64,000 bases of DNA from Bacteroidetes bacterium SCGC AAA795-G10 (GTDB lineage Bacteria; Bacteroidota; Bacteroidia; Flavobacteriales; Flavobacteriaceae). The notes beneath the pieces are model-generated. The model saw nothing but the letters and a program-made list of their open reading frames with translations. It was not told the DNA's origin and did no database searches. The position numbers and the translations under genes are program-made. The stretch is from assembly GCA_003130815.1 (NCBI GenBank), contig QFDA01000001.1, positions 510,131-574,130 on the forward strand, in the 5' to 3' direction. Positions 1 to 13,200 of the stretch are shown in pieces. The first letter of the stretch is position 1. Each line of letters starts with the position of its first letter.

Positions 1-1452
1 GAGCCTGAAATCCCAGGAATTTCTATTGGCCATAATGAATATGGAGCTTGGGGATTAACTGTTTTTAGAACTGATGGAGAAGATTTATATCAGTATGACT
101 TAAATCCAAAAAACCCTCTTCAGTATATGCATAACGGCAAGTGGAAAGACATAAAAATTATTAAAGAAACCCTAAGTGTTAAAGGTGAGCCTGATAGAGA
201 AATTGAACTCCACTATACCCATCATGGCCCTATTACATACCTTAATAAAAAGGCTCTTAAAGCTTATGCTGTTAGATGTGCATGGTTGGAACCTGGAGGT
301 TCTCCCTATCTTGCTTCACTGAGGATGGACCAGGCAAAAAACTGGCAAGAGTTCAGAGAAGCTTGTTCATATAGCAATATCCCAGGGGAAAATATGATTT
401 GGGCTGATGTTAAAGGAGACATTGGATGGCAAGCTGTGGGTATCGCTCCAATAAGAAAAAACTTTAGTGGCCTGGTGCCTGTTCTTGGAAACGGAAAATA
501 TGAATGGAGTGGATATTTACCTATTGTTGAAAAGCCAAATTCTTTTAATCCCAAAAAAGGATTCATTGCAACGGCAAATCAAAACCTTACCCCTTCAGAT
601 TATAAAAATTGGGATGCCATAGGATTCACTTGGTCCGACCCTTATAGAGGTGACAGGGTGAATGAATTTTTAGGCTCCAGTGATAGTCTAACTATGGGGG
701 ATATGAAAAAGCTTCAAGTTGATGTGACTTCATTACCGGCAAAAAGTTTAGTGCCTTATCTAGAAAAAATTTCATTCAAAGATTTTGAAAATAAACAAAA
801 ACTAAAGCTATTAGATTGGGATTTTAGATTGACACCCAATTCTGTTGAAGCTGCAATTTATGTAGCCTGGGAAAATGAAATAATGAGTCATGCTTTTGAT
901 AGGTTTGTTCCCGATAAAGCAAAATCAATTTTTACTTCACTACAATTAAAAACAGTTATCGATTGGATTGAGTCACCTGGAAATATGTTTTTAAATGCAA
1001 AACAAAGAGATCTGTTTGTTAAAAAAACTTTTACCTCTGCAATAGCGGACTTGAAAAAACGTCTGGGTGAGGATACTAAAAATTGGATGTACGGTCAAAA
1101 AAATAACAAACATAGCTATATGGTTCATGCTCTAGGAGAAGTATCAAAAAAAGAATTCTCTGAAAAATTAAACTTAGGGCCACTCCCAAGAGGAGGGAAT
1201 AGTTACACCCCTGGATCAACTGGATCAGATTACAGACAAAGTAGTGGTGGAAGTTTTCGAATGATCGTCAACACAGGAGACTGGGATAGTAGTATAGGAA
1301 CAAATGCACCCGGTCAATCGGGAAATCCTGATAGTCCATTCTATGGAAACTTGTTTAAAGATTGGTCGGAGGACAAATACTTCCCTGTTTATTTTTCTAA
1401 AGAAAAAATTGAATCTGCTACTTACAATAAGACTATTTTGTCTCCAAACTAG
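1..1452 (+). CDS. Penicillin acylase family protein (C-terminal part, truncated by window start)
   Basis: Frame is open from base 1 (EPEIPGISIGHNEYGAWGLTVFRTDGEDLYQYDLNP...) through the listed ORF at 127; motifs ENMIWADVKGDIGWQAVGIAPIR, ATANQNL and GNSYTPGSTGSDYRQSSGGSFRMIVNTGDWDSS are typical of the beta subunit of penicillin/acyl-homoserine-lactone acylases. Confidence 0.9.
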   Translation, partial: EPEIPGISIGHNEYGAWGLTVFRTDGEDLYQYDLNPKNPLQYMHNGKWKDIKIIKETLSVKGEPDREIELHYTHHGPITYLNKKALKAYAVRCAWLEPGGSPYLASLRMDQAKNWQEFREACSYSNIPGENMIWADVKGDIGWQAVGIAPIRKNFSGLVPVLGNGKYEWSGYLPIVEKPNSFNPKKGFIATANQNLTPSDYKNWDAIGFTWSDPYRGDRVNEFLGSSDSLTMGDMKKLQVDVTSLPAKSLVPYLEKISFKDFENKQKLKLLDWDFRLTPNSVEAAIYVAWENEIMSHAFDRFVPDKAKSIFTSLQLKTVIDWIESPGNMFLNAKQRDLFVKKTFTSAIADLKKRLGEDTKNWMYGQKNNKHSYMVHALGEVSKKEFSEKLNLGPLPRGGNSYTPGSTGSDYRQSSGGSFRMIVNTGDWDSSIGTNAPGQSGNPDSPFYGNLFKDWSEDKYFPVYFSKEKIESATYNKTILSPN

Positions 1453-1461
1453 TCTTTGCAA

Positions 1462-3729
1462 TTATGCTGCGTTTTGTTTTTTTATCAGATTTAGTGCTGA
1501 ACCCTCCTTAAACCATTCGATTTGTTGAGCGTTATAGGAATGGTTTGCTTTAATTAGATCTTTAGAGCCATCGGTATGAACTACTTCAATTGTAATCTGT
1601 CTACCAGGAGCAAAATCTTTTAAATCGATAAAATTAAAAGTATCGTCCTCCTTAATTAAATCATAATCAGATTCGTTGTCAAAAGTAATTCCGAGCATTC
1701 CTTGTTTTTTCAGATTGGTTTCATGGATCCTAGCAAAAGATTTCACAATTACCACTTTCACTCCTAAAAATCTCGGTTCCATTGCAGCGTGTTCCCTAGA
1801 TGATCCTTCTCCATAATTATGATCGCCTACAACAACTGTTTCTATACCTGCCTGTTTATATTGACGTTGTACTTCAGGAACACCACCGTACTGACCTGTT
1901 AGTTGGTTTTTTACAAAATTTGTTTTTTGGTTAAATGCATTCACTGCTCCTATAAGACAATTATTTGAAATATTATCTAAGTGGCCACGGAATCTAAGCC
2001 AAGGACCTGCCATTGATATGTGGTCGGTTGTACATTTGCCGTGCGCCTTAATAAGTAGCTTAGCACCACTTAGGTTTTGTCCGTCCCAAGGCTTAAAGGG
2101 AGTTAACAGCTGAAGCCTTTCTGAATTATCTTTAACGACAACTTGTACAGAAGATCCGTCCTCAACTGGCTCCAAGTAACCGTTGTCTTTAACATCAAAG
2201 CCTGAAGGAGGTAATTCGATTCCTGTTGGAGGATCTAATTTCACCTCTTCCCCATCTTGGTTTATCAATGTGTCGTTTATAGGATTAAAATCTAAGCGCC
2301 CAGAAATAGCAACAGCAGCTACCATTTCTGGAGAAGCAACAAAAGCATGGGTATTAGGATTTCCATCAGCCCGCTTTGAGAAATTTCTGTTGAAGGAATG
2401 AATTATAGAGTTTTTCTCTTGCTTGTCAGCACCCTCTCTTGCCCATTGGCCTATACACGGTCCACAGGCGTTAGTAAATATTTTAGCATCTAGTTCTTCA
2501 AAAGTTTTTAAAAGCCCATCTCTTTCAGCCGTATAGCGAACTTGTTCAGAACCTGGATTTATTCCAAATTCAGCTTTTGTAACAAGATTTTTTTCCACAG
2601 CTTGCTTGGCTATAGAGGCGGCCCTTGATAGGTCTTCATATGAAGAGTTTGTGCAAGAGCCTATAAGACCCCATTCTACTTTTATAGGCCACTCATTCTT
2701 TTTAGCAACTTCTGACATCTTTGATACTGGAGTTGCTAAATCTGGGGTAAATGGGCCATTTAAATGTGGGGTTAATTCGTCTAAATTAATTTCGATTAGT
2801 TCATCAAAATATTTTTCTGGATTTTCATAAACCTCAGGATCAGCGGTTAGATGCTCTTTAATCTGATTTGCCGAATCGGCCACATCATCTCTTCCTGTTG
2901 CACGAAGATAGCGTTCCATTGATTTATCGTATCCAAATGTTGAGGTTGTCGCACCTACTTCGGCGCCCATATTACATATTGTTCCTTTTCCTGTACAAGA
3001 CATAGATTCAGCACCCTCTCCAAAATATTCTATTATTGCACCTGTACCTCCTTTTACTGTAAGTATGCCTGCAACTTTAAGAATAACGTCTTTAGGTGCA
3101 GTCCATCCATTTAATTTCCCTGTGAGTTTTACACCAATTAATTTTGGGAATTTTAGCTCCCACGGCATGTCGGCCATAACATCAACAGCATCAGCACCAC
3201 CAACTCCAATAGCTAGCATACCAAGCCCTCCTGCATTAACTGTATGTGAATCAGTACCTATCATCATTCCTCCAGGGAACGCATAATTTTCTAAAACTAC
3301 TTGATGGATGATCCCCGCTCCTGGCTTCCAAAATCCAATACCGTATTTGTTTGAGACAGACTCTAAAAAGTTGAAGACCTCAGCAGATATACTGTTTGCC
3401 GATTTTAAATCTTGTGCAGCCCCTGACTTTGCCTGAATTAAGTGGTCGCAATGCACAGTTGTAGGTACGGCAACTTTTGCCTTTCCTGCTTGCATAAATT
3501 GTAAAAGTGCCATCTGAGCTGTAGCGTCTTGACAAGCGATTCTGTCTGGTGCAAAATCAACATAGTCTTTACCTCTTGAAAAGACCTTTTCTGGATTTCC
3601 ATCCCAAAGGTGGGAATACAGAATCTTTTCAGAGGCAGTTAAGGGTTTACCTGTTAACTCTCGTGCCTTATTTACTCTATTTTTAATCTTAGAGTAAACG
3701 GACTTTATCATTTCAATATCAAAAGCCAT
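1462..3729 (-). CDS. acn: Aconitate hydratase (mitochondrial-type, 755 aa)
   Basis: Full-length ORF with [47 protein letters not shown] and [22 protein letters not shown] motifs. Confidence 0.96.
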   Translation of the reverse strand: MAFDIEMIKSVYSKIKNRVNKARELTGKPLTASEKILYSHLWDGNPEKVFSRGKDYVDFAPDRIACQDATAQMALLQFMQAGKAKVAVPTTVHCDHLIQAKSGAAQDLKSANSISAEVFNFLESVSNKYGIGFWKPGAGIIHQVVLENYAFPGGMMIGTDSHTVNAGGLGMLAIGVGGADAVDVMADMPWELKFPKLIGVKLTGKLNGWTAPKDVILKVAGILTVKGGTGAIIEYFGEGAESMSCTGKGTICNMGAEVGATTSTFGYDKSMERYLRATGRDDVADSANQIKEHLTADPEVYENPEKYFDELIEINLDELTPHLNGPFTPDLATPVSKMSEVAKKNEWPIKVEWGLIGSCTNSSYEDLSRAASIAKQAVEKNLVTKAEFGINPGSEQVRYTAERDGLLKTFEELDAKIFTNACGPCIGQWAREGADKQEKNSIIHSFNRNFSKRADGNPNTHAFVASPEMVAAVAISGRLDFNPINDTLINQDGEEVKLDPPTGIELPPSGFDVKDNGYLEPVEDGSSVQVVVKDNSERLQLLTPFKPWDGQNLSGAKLLIKAHGKCTTDHISMAGPWLRFRGHLDNISNNCLIGAVNAFNQKTNFVKNQLTGQYGGVPEVQRQYKQAGIETVVVGDHNYGEGSSREHAAMEPRFLGVKVVIVKSFARIHETNLKKQGMLGITFDNESDYDLIKEDDTFNFIDLKDFAPGRQITIEVVHTDGSKDLIKANHSYNAQQIEWFKEGSALNLIKKQNAA

Positions 3730-3985
3730 TATTCAGTTTAGTTTTGACAAAAATACAAAATAAAAAATGCTCCTCTAAGAGAATACTATGCTATTAAAAC
3801 TATTCTATAATACAATATAAATTCCTAAAAAAATACTATTTTAATACTTTAAGGGTCTTTTAACGCTACTTTTTTAGTAAAAATTTACTGCATTTATACT
3901 GCAAGTATTATATTTTTGAAAAAATTTAAGAGTAATTTTAAATAAAGAGTCGATTTTTGAAAGTAATTATTCGAATATAAACAAA

Positions 3986-4252
3986 TTGGATTTAAGGATT
4001 AACGAACATTTTGAGGTGCGCTTTGCGCAAACCTATCCAGAGTTCACAAAAAGATTAGTTGGTACATACGATAGTTTATCCTTCCAAGAGGTAAAAGTTT
4101 GCATGTTTATTAAGATGAGCTTTTCAAATCGTCAAATTCAAGATGAGCTCAATCTTTCTAAAAGTAGCCTTGCGAATTTAAGATCAAGTATTCGAAAAAA
4201 GATGTCCCTTAACAGAGGTCAAAGTTTAACTAATTCCATATTATGTTTTTAG
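3986..4252 (+). CDS. LuxR-like HTH DNA-binding domain protein (orphan or truncated regulator)
   Basis: 88 aa from a TTG start; [16 protein letters not shown]...[45 protein letters not shown] resembles the C-terminal HTH of Bacteroidota TPR/Y_Y_Y-LuxR regulators. Frame is open back to about 3920 without an ATG. Stop overlaps the ATG of the next gene. Confidence 0.55.
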   Translation: MDLRINEHFEVRFAQTYPEFTKRLVGTYDSLSFQEVKVCMFIKMSFSNRQIQDELNLSKSSLANLRSSIRKKMSLNRGQSLTNSILCF

Positions 4253-7200
4253 TTACTAAACTTTTCAGATCTGGTCTAAAAAGCGTGCGCTTTAATTATA
4301 AAAGTTTGCTGACAATTCTATTATTTATTTTCAGTTATTCTTTTTACGGACAAAACTTTCAACTTGCCTCAAATAATAAAACAATTACATGTGACGGTGC
4401 ATCATTTGGCCAAACAGGTGTTGTAGGAGGTAAAACTTATACCAAGGTTAATAGAAGCACTTTGCAAACAATGATTAGTAATGGAAGTGACGTTACCTGT
4501 GTTTGTACATCTGGGATTACTAACATGCAAGGTTTATTTCAAAACAATCAAACATTTAATCAGGATATCAGTAGTTGGGATACCTCGAATGTAAGTAATA
4601 TGCAAGGACTTTTCCAAAATGCAAGAGCTTTTAACCAAGACATAGGCTATTGGGACGTCTCGAGTATGAATGATCAAAATGGTGTGAATCAATTATTTGA
4701 TAATGCCACTAATTTAAATCAAGACCTTTCTTATTGGTGTTTCCCAAATAATTATAATATCTATCAGAATAGGCAGAACATTTGGGGGAACAACAATCCT
4801 ATAAAAAACAATTCTTCTTTAAGACCAAGGTTTAGTGGCAGGAGTCCTGCTTGTAGAACTGCGAAAGTAGCACCCCCACCATCAGGTTCAAATTCTCCAG
4901 CAACGCTAACCATCACCTCCAATGATTCAGATAATATAATTACTACCGGTCAGGTAACACTCACCGCAACCTTCTCACAAAACATGGCTGCCTCGCCTAC
5001 TATTTCTATAACAGGCGTGGTTACCAATGTTGCTATGACACAAGGATCTTCTGCAGCAGTATGGACTTACTACTGGCAAGTACCTTCAAATATTTCTTCC
5101 GGTACTACTCTGAATGTTACTGCTACTGCAACCGATACAAATAGTTTACCCTACTCTGGAAATGCCTCTCTTACCCTTACTATAAGCCCCAGGTTTTATT
5201 TGGCTTCAAATGGAGTAACTGTAAAATGTTCTGGGTGTAGCGCAGGGGATACGGGTATGGTAAGTGGTACTCTGTATACTGCTGTTGTAAATGGAAGTGG
5301 GACGAATGGTATACAAACCTATGTTAATGCTGGGAACTACAACTTGGTTACTACACTTGTTACAAACATGAGTCGTCTTTTTGTTAGTAACACTTCATTT
5401 AATTCGAATATTGGTAGTTGGGATACTTCAAATGTTACTGACATGAGTGAAATGTTTAGTGGGGCAACCTCATTCAACCAAAACATAGGTGCTTGGGATA
5501 CTTCAAGTGTAACTAATATGAGTGATACGTTTCGAGATGCAACAAGCTTTAATCAAAATATTAACTCTTGGGATACTTCTAACGTTACTAATATGCTAAG
5601 AATGTTTATGAACGCCAGTGCTTTTAATGGGAATATTGGCAGTTGGGATACTTCTAGTGTTACTAATATGGATGCTATGTTCAATCAAGCATCCGCCTTC
5701 AACCAAGATATAGGGAGTTGGGACGTATCTAGTGTAACTGATATGAGTTCTATGTTTGCATACACTACTGCCTTTAATCAAGACATCAACAGTTGGAATA
5801 CATCAAGTGTTACTAGAATGCAAAGGATGTTCAGATCTGCATCGACATTTAACCAAAACATTGGAAGCTGGGATACTTCAAGTGTTACAACTATGTTTGG
5901 AATGTTTGAAGGGGCAACATTATTCAATCAAAACATAGGTGCTTGGGATACTTCGAGTGTAACTGAAATGGAAGATATGTTTAGGAGTGCACGTGCATTT
6001 AATAATGGGGGTAGTAATGCCATAAATAATTGGGACACATCCAAAGTAACTACTATGGCTGAGATGTTTTATCAGGCAACTGTATTCAACCAAGATATTG
6101 GTTCTTGGGATACATCGAATGTAACTACTATATATGGAATGTTTACCGGTGGACCATTTGCTCAATTTAGAACTATATTTAATCAAGATATAGGGAGTTG
6201 GGACGTATCTAGTGTAACTAATATGACTTCTGTCTTTTATCAAAATCTTGCTTTTAATCAAGACCTCTCTGGATGGTGTGTATCTAATTTTAGTTCTGAG
6301 CCCAGTAATTTTAGCAGAGTTTTTGGTGGTAATTGGCATAGTCAATCTTCCAAACATCCTCAATGGGGAACCTGCCCTACCTCAAATTCTCCGGCAACGC
6401 TAACCATTACCTCCAATGATTCAGATAATGTAATTACTTCGGGTCAGGTAACCCTGACTGCTACTTTCTCTATAAATATGAATGCCTCACCGAAGATTTC
6501 GATATCAGGAGTGGTTACCAATGTTTCAATGACACAAGGAGCTTCTGCAGCAGTATGGACTTACTACTGGCAAGTGCCTTCAAATATTTCTTCGGGGACT
6601 ACACTTAATGTTACCGCTACTGCAACCGATACCAATAATTTACCCTACTCTGGAAATGCCTCTCTTACCCTTACTATAAGCCCTACGTTTTACTTAGCCT
6701 CTAATGGGGTGACTGTAAAATGCTCTGGATGTAGCGCAGGGGATACGGGTATGGTAAGTGGGGTTTTATATACTGCACATGACAATACTTCTTTAGCAAA
6801 CAAAAATAGAACTGATACAGATTGGGATAGAGTAGTTACTACACTTGTAACTGACATGAGAGATTTATTTAAAAATCAAAACTCATTTAATCAAAATATC
6901 AGCTCTTGGGATACTTCTAATGTTACAAACATGATAGATATGTTCAATCAGGCTAATGCATTTAATCAAGATATAAGCTATTGGGATACCTCTAGTGTTA
7001 CTAATATGTTACAAATGTTTAGGTATGCAAGTGATTTTGATCAAGACATTGGTTCATGGGATACTTCAAATGTATTTAATATGAGTGGCATGTTTATTAA
7101 TGCTTCAAGTTTTAATAACGGTGGTTCTAATTCCATCAATAATTGGAATACTTCAAAAGTGGAGAATTTGGGTAGTATGTTTTATAATGCGGATGCATTT

Positions 7201-10200
7201 AATCAAAATATTGGAAGTTGGAATACTTCAAGTGTAAAAAATATGGGATTTTTGTTTAAAGATAACAGATCATTCAACCAAGATATTAGTTCCTGGAATA
7301 CTTCGAGTGTAACAACTATGATTGAAATGTTCAACGGAGCAACTGCTTTCAACCAAGACATCGGTTCATGGAATACTTCTAATGTAACTATTATGTATTA
7401 CATGTTTAAAAATGCTACTAATTTTAATAAAAATATTGGTAGCTGGGATACTTCTAGTGTAATTGATATGTCTCAAATGTTCTACAATGCTGATGCATTC
7501 AATCAAGATATTGGTAATTGGGATACTTCAAGCGTACGGACCATAACTGCCATGTTTATGTACAACGATGGATTCAATCAAGATATTGGTAATTGGGATA
7601 CTTCTAGTTTAACTAGCATGTCTTTCATGTTCTATGGAGCAACTGGATTTAACCAAGATCTCTCTGGGTGGTGTGTGCCTGATATAGGATCTGAACCCAG
7701 TAGTTTTAATACTGGTGCTAATGCAACTTGGAGAAATACCGCTTCCAAACAGCCCGAGTGGGGCGTATGTAATTCCAATGTAAGCGTTACACTAACAGAT
7801 ACCGATGCCGATAATCTACTAGCTTCTTCAGACACGGTTACCATTACAGCCACATTTACTGAAGCCATGACAGCTACTCCAACAATTTCTATTACTGGAG
7901 TAGTTACCAATATTCTAATGAACAAAACATCAGGAGCATCAAATACTCAATTAGGCGCAGACATTGATGGGAAAGCAGCGGGTGATTTGTTCGGTTATTC
8001 CGTCTCTTTATCTTCTGATGGGTCAAGAGTAGCAATCGGTGGTGACCTTGATGCGGTTAATCTATTTACAGCTACTCCTTCTGGTAGTAAAAGTACCGGT
8101 TATGTAAGAGTTTACGATTACAATGGATCTGCATGGGCACAAGTTGGAGGGGACATTAATGCAGAAACAACATATGACTATTTTGGTGCTAGTGTCTCTT
8201 TATCCTCTGATGGTTCAAAACTTGCAATTGGAGCACCAGGATATGATGGTAATTCAAATTATTCGGTTATAGGTAATGTTCGTATTTTTCAGTATCAGGT
8301 TATTTCTGGAACCGCAACTTGGACTCAATTAGGCCCTAGTATTGTTGGTGAGGCAAATGCTGATACTAGTGGCTGGTATGTTTCTTTATCCTCTGATGGG
8401 TCAAGAGTAGCAATTAGTGGTCATAACAATAATGGAAATGGAAATAATTCAGGTCATGTTCGTGTTTTTCAGTATCAGGTTATTTCTGGAACTGCAACTT
8501 GGACTCAATTAGGGCCTGATATTGATGGTGAGGCAGCAGATGATAACTTTGGTAATGCATTGACTCTATCCTCAGATGGTTCAATAGTTGCAATCGGAGC
8601 AGGAGGAAATGATGGAAACGGAAATAATTCAGGTCACGTTCGTATTTTTCAGTATCAAGTTATTTCTGGAACTGCAACTTGGACACAATTAGGCCAAGAC
8701 ATTGATGGAGAAGCAGCGGATGACAGAAGTGGGCAACATTCTTTATCATCTGACGGTTTAAGAGTTGCAATTGCTGCTCCACTTAATGATGGAAATGGAT
8801 CCAATTCTGGTCATGTAAGAATTTATGATTACGATGGGTCTGCATGGGTGCAAGTTGGAGCAGATATTGACGGGGAAGCAGCAAATGAATTTTTTGGTAC
8901 TAATGTCTCTTTATCCTCTGACGGTTCAAGAGTAGTTGTTGGATCAATGGGCGGTGATGGAAACGGATCCGATTCTGGTCACTTAAGAATTTATGATTTC
9001 AATGGGTCTGCATGGGTTCAAGTGGGAGTAGATATTGATGGAGAAGCAGCAGGTGATAATAGTGGTAGTTCAGTTTCTTTATCTTCCGATGGTTCAATAG
9101 TAGCTATTGGAGCAAGAAATAATGATGGAGCGAATGGAGCTGATTCAGGTCATGTAAGAGTTTACTCTATCTCTAGCGGTGAATCTTATCAGTACACTTG
9201 GGATATAGATAGTGGTAGTACCCCTCCTTCTGGGACCTACTATGCAACAGTTTCAGGGACTACCGTTGCCACAGGAGGTGCTTACTCAGGAACAGAGAGC
9301 ATCACATTTATTTTAGATACTTCTTCGCCCACAGTTACTTTAACTAGTACCGATATTAATAATGTGGTTAATGCTTCTCAGGTAGTCACCATTACCGCTG
9401 GTTTCTCAAAAGCAATGACGCCTACTCCAACAATCTCCATCACAGGAATTGTTACCAATGTAATTATGGGATTAGTGGATTACTCAGTCTCAAGTCCCGT
9501 AGTATTTTCTGTTTCGGTGGCTAACTCAGGAGGTAATAAATATTTTATTGATAGTCAAAGACAGTTATCACTTATTCTTGTTCCTGGACAGACCTACAGG
9601 TTTGATCAATCAGATTCATCAAATGCAGGTCACCCAATAAGGTTTTCAACCACAAGTGATGGAACGCACAATTCCGGAAGTGCCTACACAACAAATGTTA
9701 CAGCAGTAGGTACCCCTGGACAAAGCGGTGCATATACACTGATTACAATTCCAAGTAATGGCCCCAGTAAACTCTATTATTACTGTGCCAATCATTCTTC
9801 GATGGGGGGAGATGTTACTAAAGGGATTGGTTACTTCTACAGATGGGACACTTCTTCAGGAACTCTTACCACTGGAAATTATACAGCCACTGTCAGTGGA
9901 ACAGACCTTATCGGTAACCCTTATGTAGCAGGCACTCAAAGTATCACCTTTAGTGTAGATACTACCTCTCCTACACTTACTATAACAACCCCACCAGGGC
10001 CTAAGGTTTCTAATTCCTCACTTGTAGTCACCTTAACCTATGATGAGGCTGTAACAGGATTAACAACAAATACTGCACAGTTCTCAGAAGCAATTAATAT
10101 AGCTAGTCTACAACTACTCAGCGCTTCAAGTGATGGGAGAACCTACACAGTAAGAATAACCCCACAAGCAGAGGGGCTTGTTAAACTTACCCATGCACCA

Positions 10201-13200
10201 GGAAGCCCCCCTGTTAAGGACCTAGCAGGTAATAGTATTGCCTCTACAGTATCCTGTAGCTTTACCTATGACACAACAGGACCTACTGTAACCCTCTCAG
10301 ATACCGATGATGATAATTTATTAGCCGCATCCGATACTGTAACTATTACTGCATTATTTAATGAAGCAATGACTTCTACTCCAACAATTTCGATATCGGG
10401 GACATCCATATCAAATCAGGTGATGAGTTTAATAACGGCAGCAAGTGCAACAGGATCGTTTACTCAATTGGGAGCTGATATTGATGGAGAAGCAGCAGGT
10501 GATCAAAGTGGTTGGTCAGTTTCAATATCATCTGATGGAACAAGAGTAGCTATTGGTGCACCTAATAATGATAGTACCAATAATAGTAATAATCATAACT
10601 CAGGACATGTTCGTATTTATGATTATAATGGAACTGCATGGGTTCAAGTAGGCGCAGACATTGATGGGGTAGAAAGTAGAGATTTTAGTGGCTATTCAGT
10701 TTCACTTTCAGCTGATGGAACAAGAGTAGCTATTGGTGCATATGGACATAATAAAAATGGAGCTCAAAATGCGGGTCATGTAAGAATTTATCAGTATACC
10801 CCATCTGGTTCAAGTTCTTGGACATTGTATGGAGATATTGAAGGTCACGGTGCAAATGATGGGAGTGGCTTTTCAGTCTCACTTTCTGCTGACGGAAAAA
10901 GATTAGCTATTGGTGCATATCTAAATGACGGTTTGTCAAATGGAAGTAGGACTGATTCAGGTCATGTTCGTATTTTCGATAATACTTCAGGGTCATCGTG
11001 GGTGCAAGTAGGGTCAGATATTGATGGAGATTCAGCAGGTGATAGGAGTGGTAGTGCAGTTTCTTTATCCTCTGACGGGTCAAGGGTTGCTATAGGGGCA
11101 GAGCAAAATGGCGGAAGAGGATATGTAAGTATTTATGAATTACAATCCGGAACTTGGACGAAATTAGGTAATAATATTAATGGTGAGGGAGCTAATGATA
11201 AAAATGGATGTTCTGTTTCTCTAAATTCTGATGGATCTATTGTTGCTATGGGGGCACCAAGGAATGCTGGAGGTGGAGATAGTAGGGGGCATGTAAGAAT
11301 TTTTAGGTGGAGTGGAAGCGCATGGGTACAATTAGGCGCAGACATTGATGGAGAGGCAAATAATGATTTTAGTGGAGGAGGTAATAATGGACAATCCGTA
11401 TCACTATCTTCTGATGGGTTACGAGTAGCTATTGGAGCAACACATAATGATGGAGCGAATGGAGCAGATTCAGGTCATGTACGTATTTATGATTATGTTG
11501 GATCTTCATGGGTAAAAGTAGGCATAGACATCGATGGAGAAGCAGCAGGTGATTATAGTGGTAGATCTGTTTCTTTAACCCCTGATGGATCAACAATAGC
11601 AATTGGTGCAGTCAGTAATGAAGGTAGATTCGGCGGAGGGTCTAGAGGCCATACAAGAGTTTATTCTCTTCCTGTTGATTCCTACCAATACGCTTGGGAT
11701 GTAGATAGTGGAGGAGCTCCTTCAGATGGCACTTACAGAGCAACAGTTGCAGGAGCTGATAAGGCCGGAAATGCCTACTCAGGAACAGACAGCATAACCT
11801 TTACTATCGATTCTACACCACCTACAGTAATCCTTACCGATACCGATGCAGACAATATTATATCTACTACTTTATCACCAACTAATACGGTAACCATCAC
11901 TGCCAGTTTCTCTAAATCAATGGCAGCTACTCCAACAATTTACATTACAGGAGTTGTAACCAATGTAGCGATGACAAGAATTAGTGGTACAAACAGCTAT
12001 ACCTACAACTGGAATACATCGACTCCAACCCTTGCCGCTGGAGCTTATTCGGTCACAGTAAGTGGAACCGATGCCATTGGTAATGCTTATGCGGGAACCG
12101 ACAGTATCACCTTTACTATAAGCCCTACATTCTATCTAGATGCTAATGGGGTGACTGTAAAATGTAGAGGATGTAGCGCTGGAGATCAGGGAGTTGTTAA
12201 TGGAGTAATCTACACGGCACTAGATCAGACCATGTTTGCAGCCAAGGCCGCTTCAGATAATAATTGGGGTCAGATGGTCACCACGCTTGTCACAGATATG
12301 AGTGATAAGTTTAAAGATGCAACAAGCTTTAATCAAAATATAAGCTCTTGGGATACTTCTAACGTCACTACTATGTATGGTATGTTTGATAATGCTCGTT
12401 CTTTTAACCAAAATATTGGTAGTTGGAACACATCAAGTGTTTCTGATACGCGTGTTATGTTTAGAAATGCACGAGTATTTAACCAAAATATTGGCAGTTG
12501 GAATACATCAAGTGTTACTAACATGTTCCGCATGTTTAGCACGGCTAGTGCATTTAATAATGGTGGTAGTAATACCATAAATAATTGGAATACATCAAGT
12601 GTTACTAATATGAGTTACATGTTTGGTTCAGCAACTGTATTCAATCAAAATATTGGCGGTTGGGATACTTCAAGTGTTACTTCTATGCAAGATATGTTCA
12701 ATAATGCATGGGCATTTAACCAAAATATTGGTAGCTGGAATACTTCAAGTGTTACCTCTATGATACGGATGTTTAGAGATGCCAGGGCATTTAATAATGG
12801 CGGCAGTAATTCTATAAATAATTGGGATACTTCAAGTGTATCTGCTACGACTTATATGTTTGGTGATGCAGAGGTCTTCAATCAAGACATTGGTAATTGG
12901 GATACGTCAAATGTAACTGCCATGAATAACATGTTCCATGGCGCAACTGCTTTTAATCAAGACATTGGTAATTGGAATACTTCTAATGTTACCAACATGA
13001 TTTCGATTTTATCTGCAGCTAGTGCATTTAATCAAGATCTCTCTGGGTGGTGTGTGCCTAATATTGGGTCTGAGCCCACTAGTTTTAACTTTAATGCCAA
13101 CGCAACCTGGAGAAACGATGCTAACAAACAACCCCAATGGGGAACCTGCCCTGCGCCACAGGTTACTCTAACGGACAGCGATGCGGATAACTACGTCCTT

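Noticed and set aside
306-1528. ORFs 306..566 (-), 1225..1461 (-) and 1304..1528 (+)
   Set aside because: Overlap the well-supported penicillin acylase frame and lack recognisable domains.
2183-3286. Plus-strand ORFs inside aconitase (2183..2401, 2606..2830, 3065..3286)
   Set aside because: Antisense to a full-length conserved enzyme.
5596-6363. Antisense and alternate-frame ORFs in the DUF285 blocks (5596..5781, 5756..5938, 5920..6363, 12333..12580, 12377..12580)
   Set aside because: Translation by-products of the 75-nt in-frame repeat; the + frame has clear domain homology.
4495-13158. 75-nt periodic repeats considered as a CRISPR array
   Set aside because: Repeats are continuous, in-frame and degenerate at third positions, with no spacer/repeat alternation; they encode DUF285 units.
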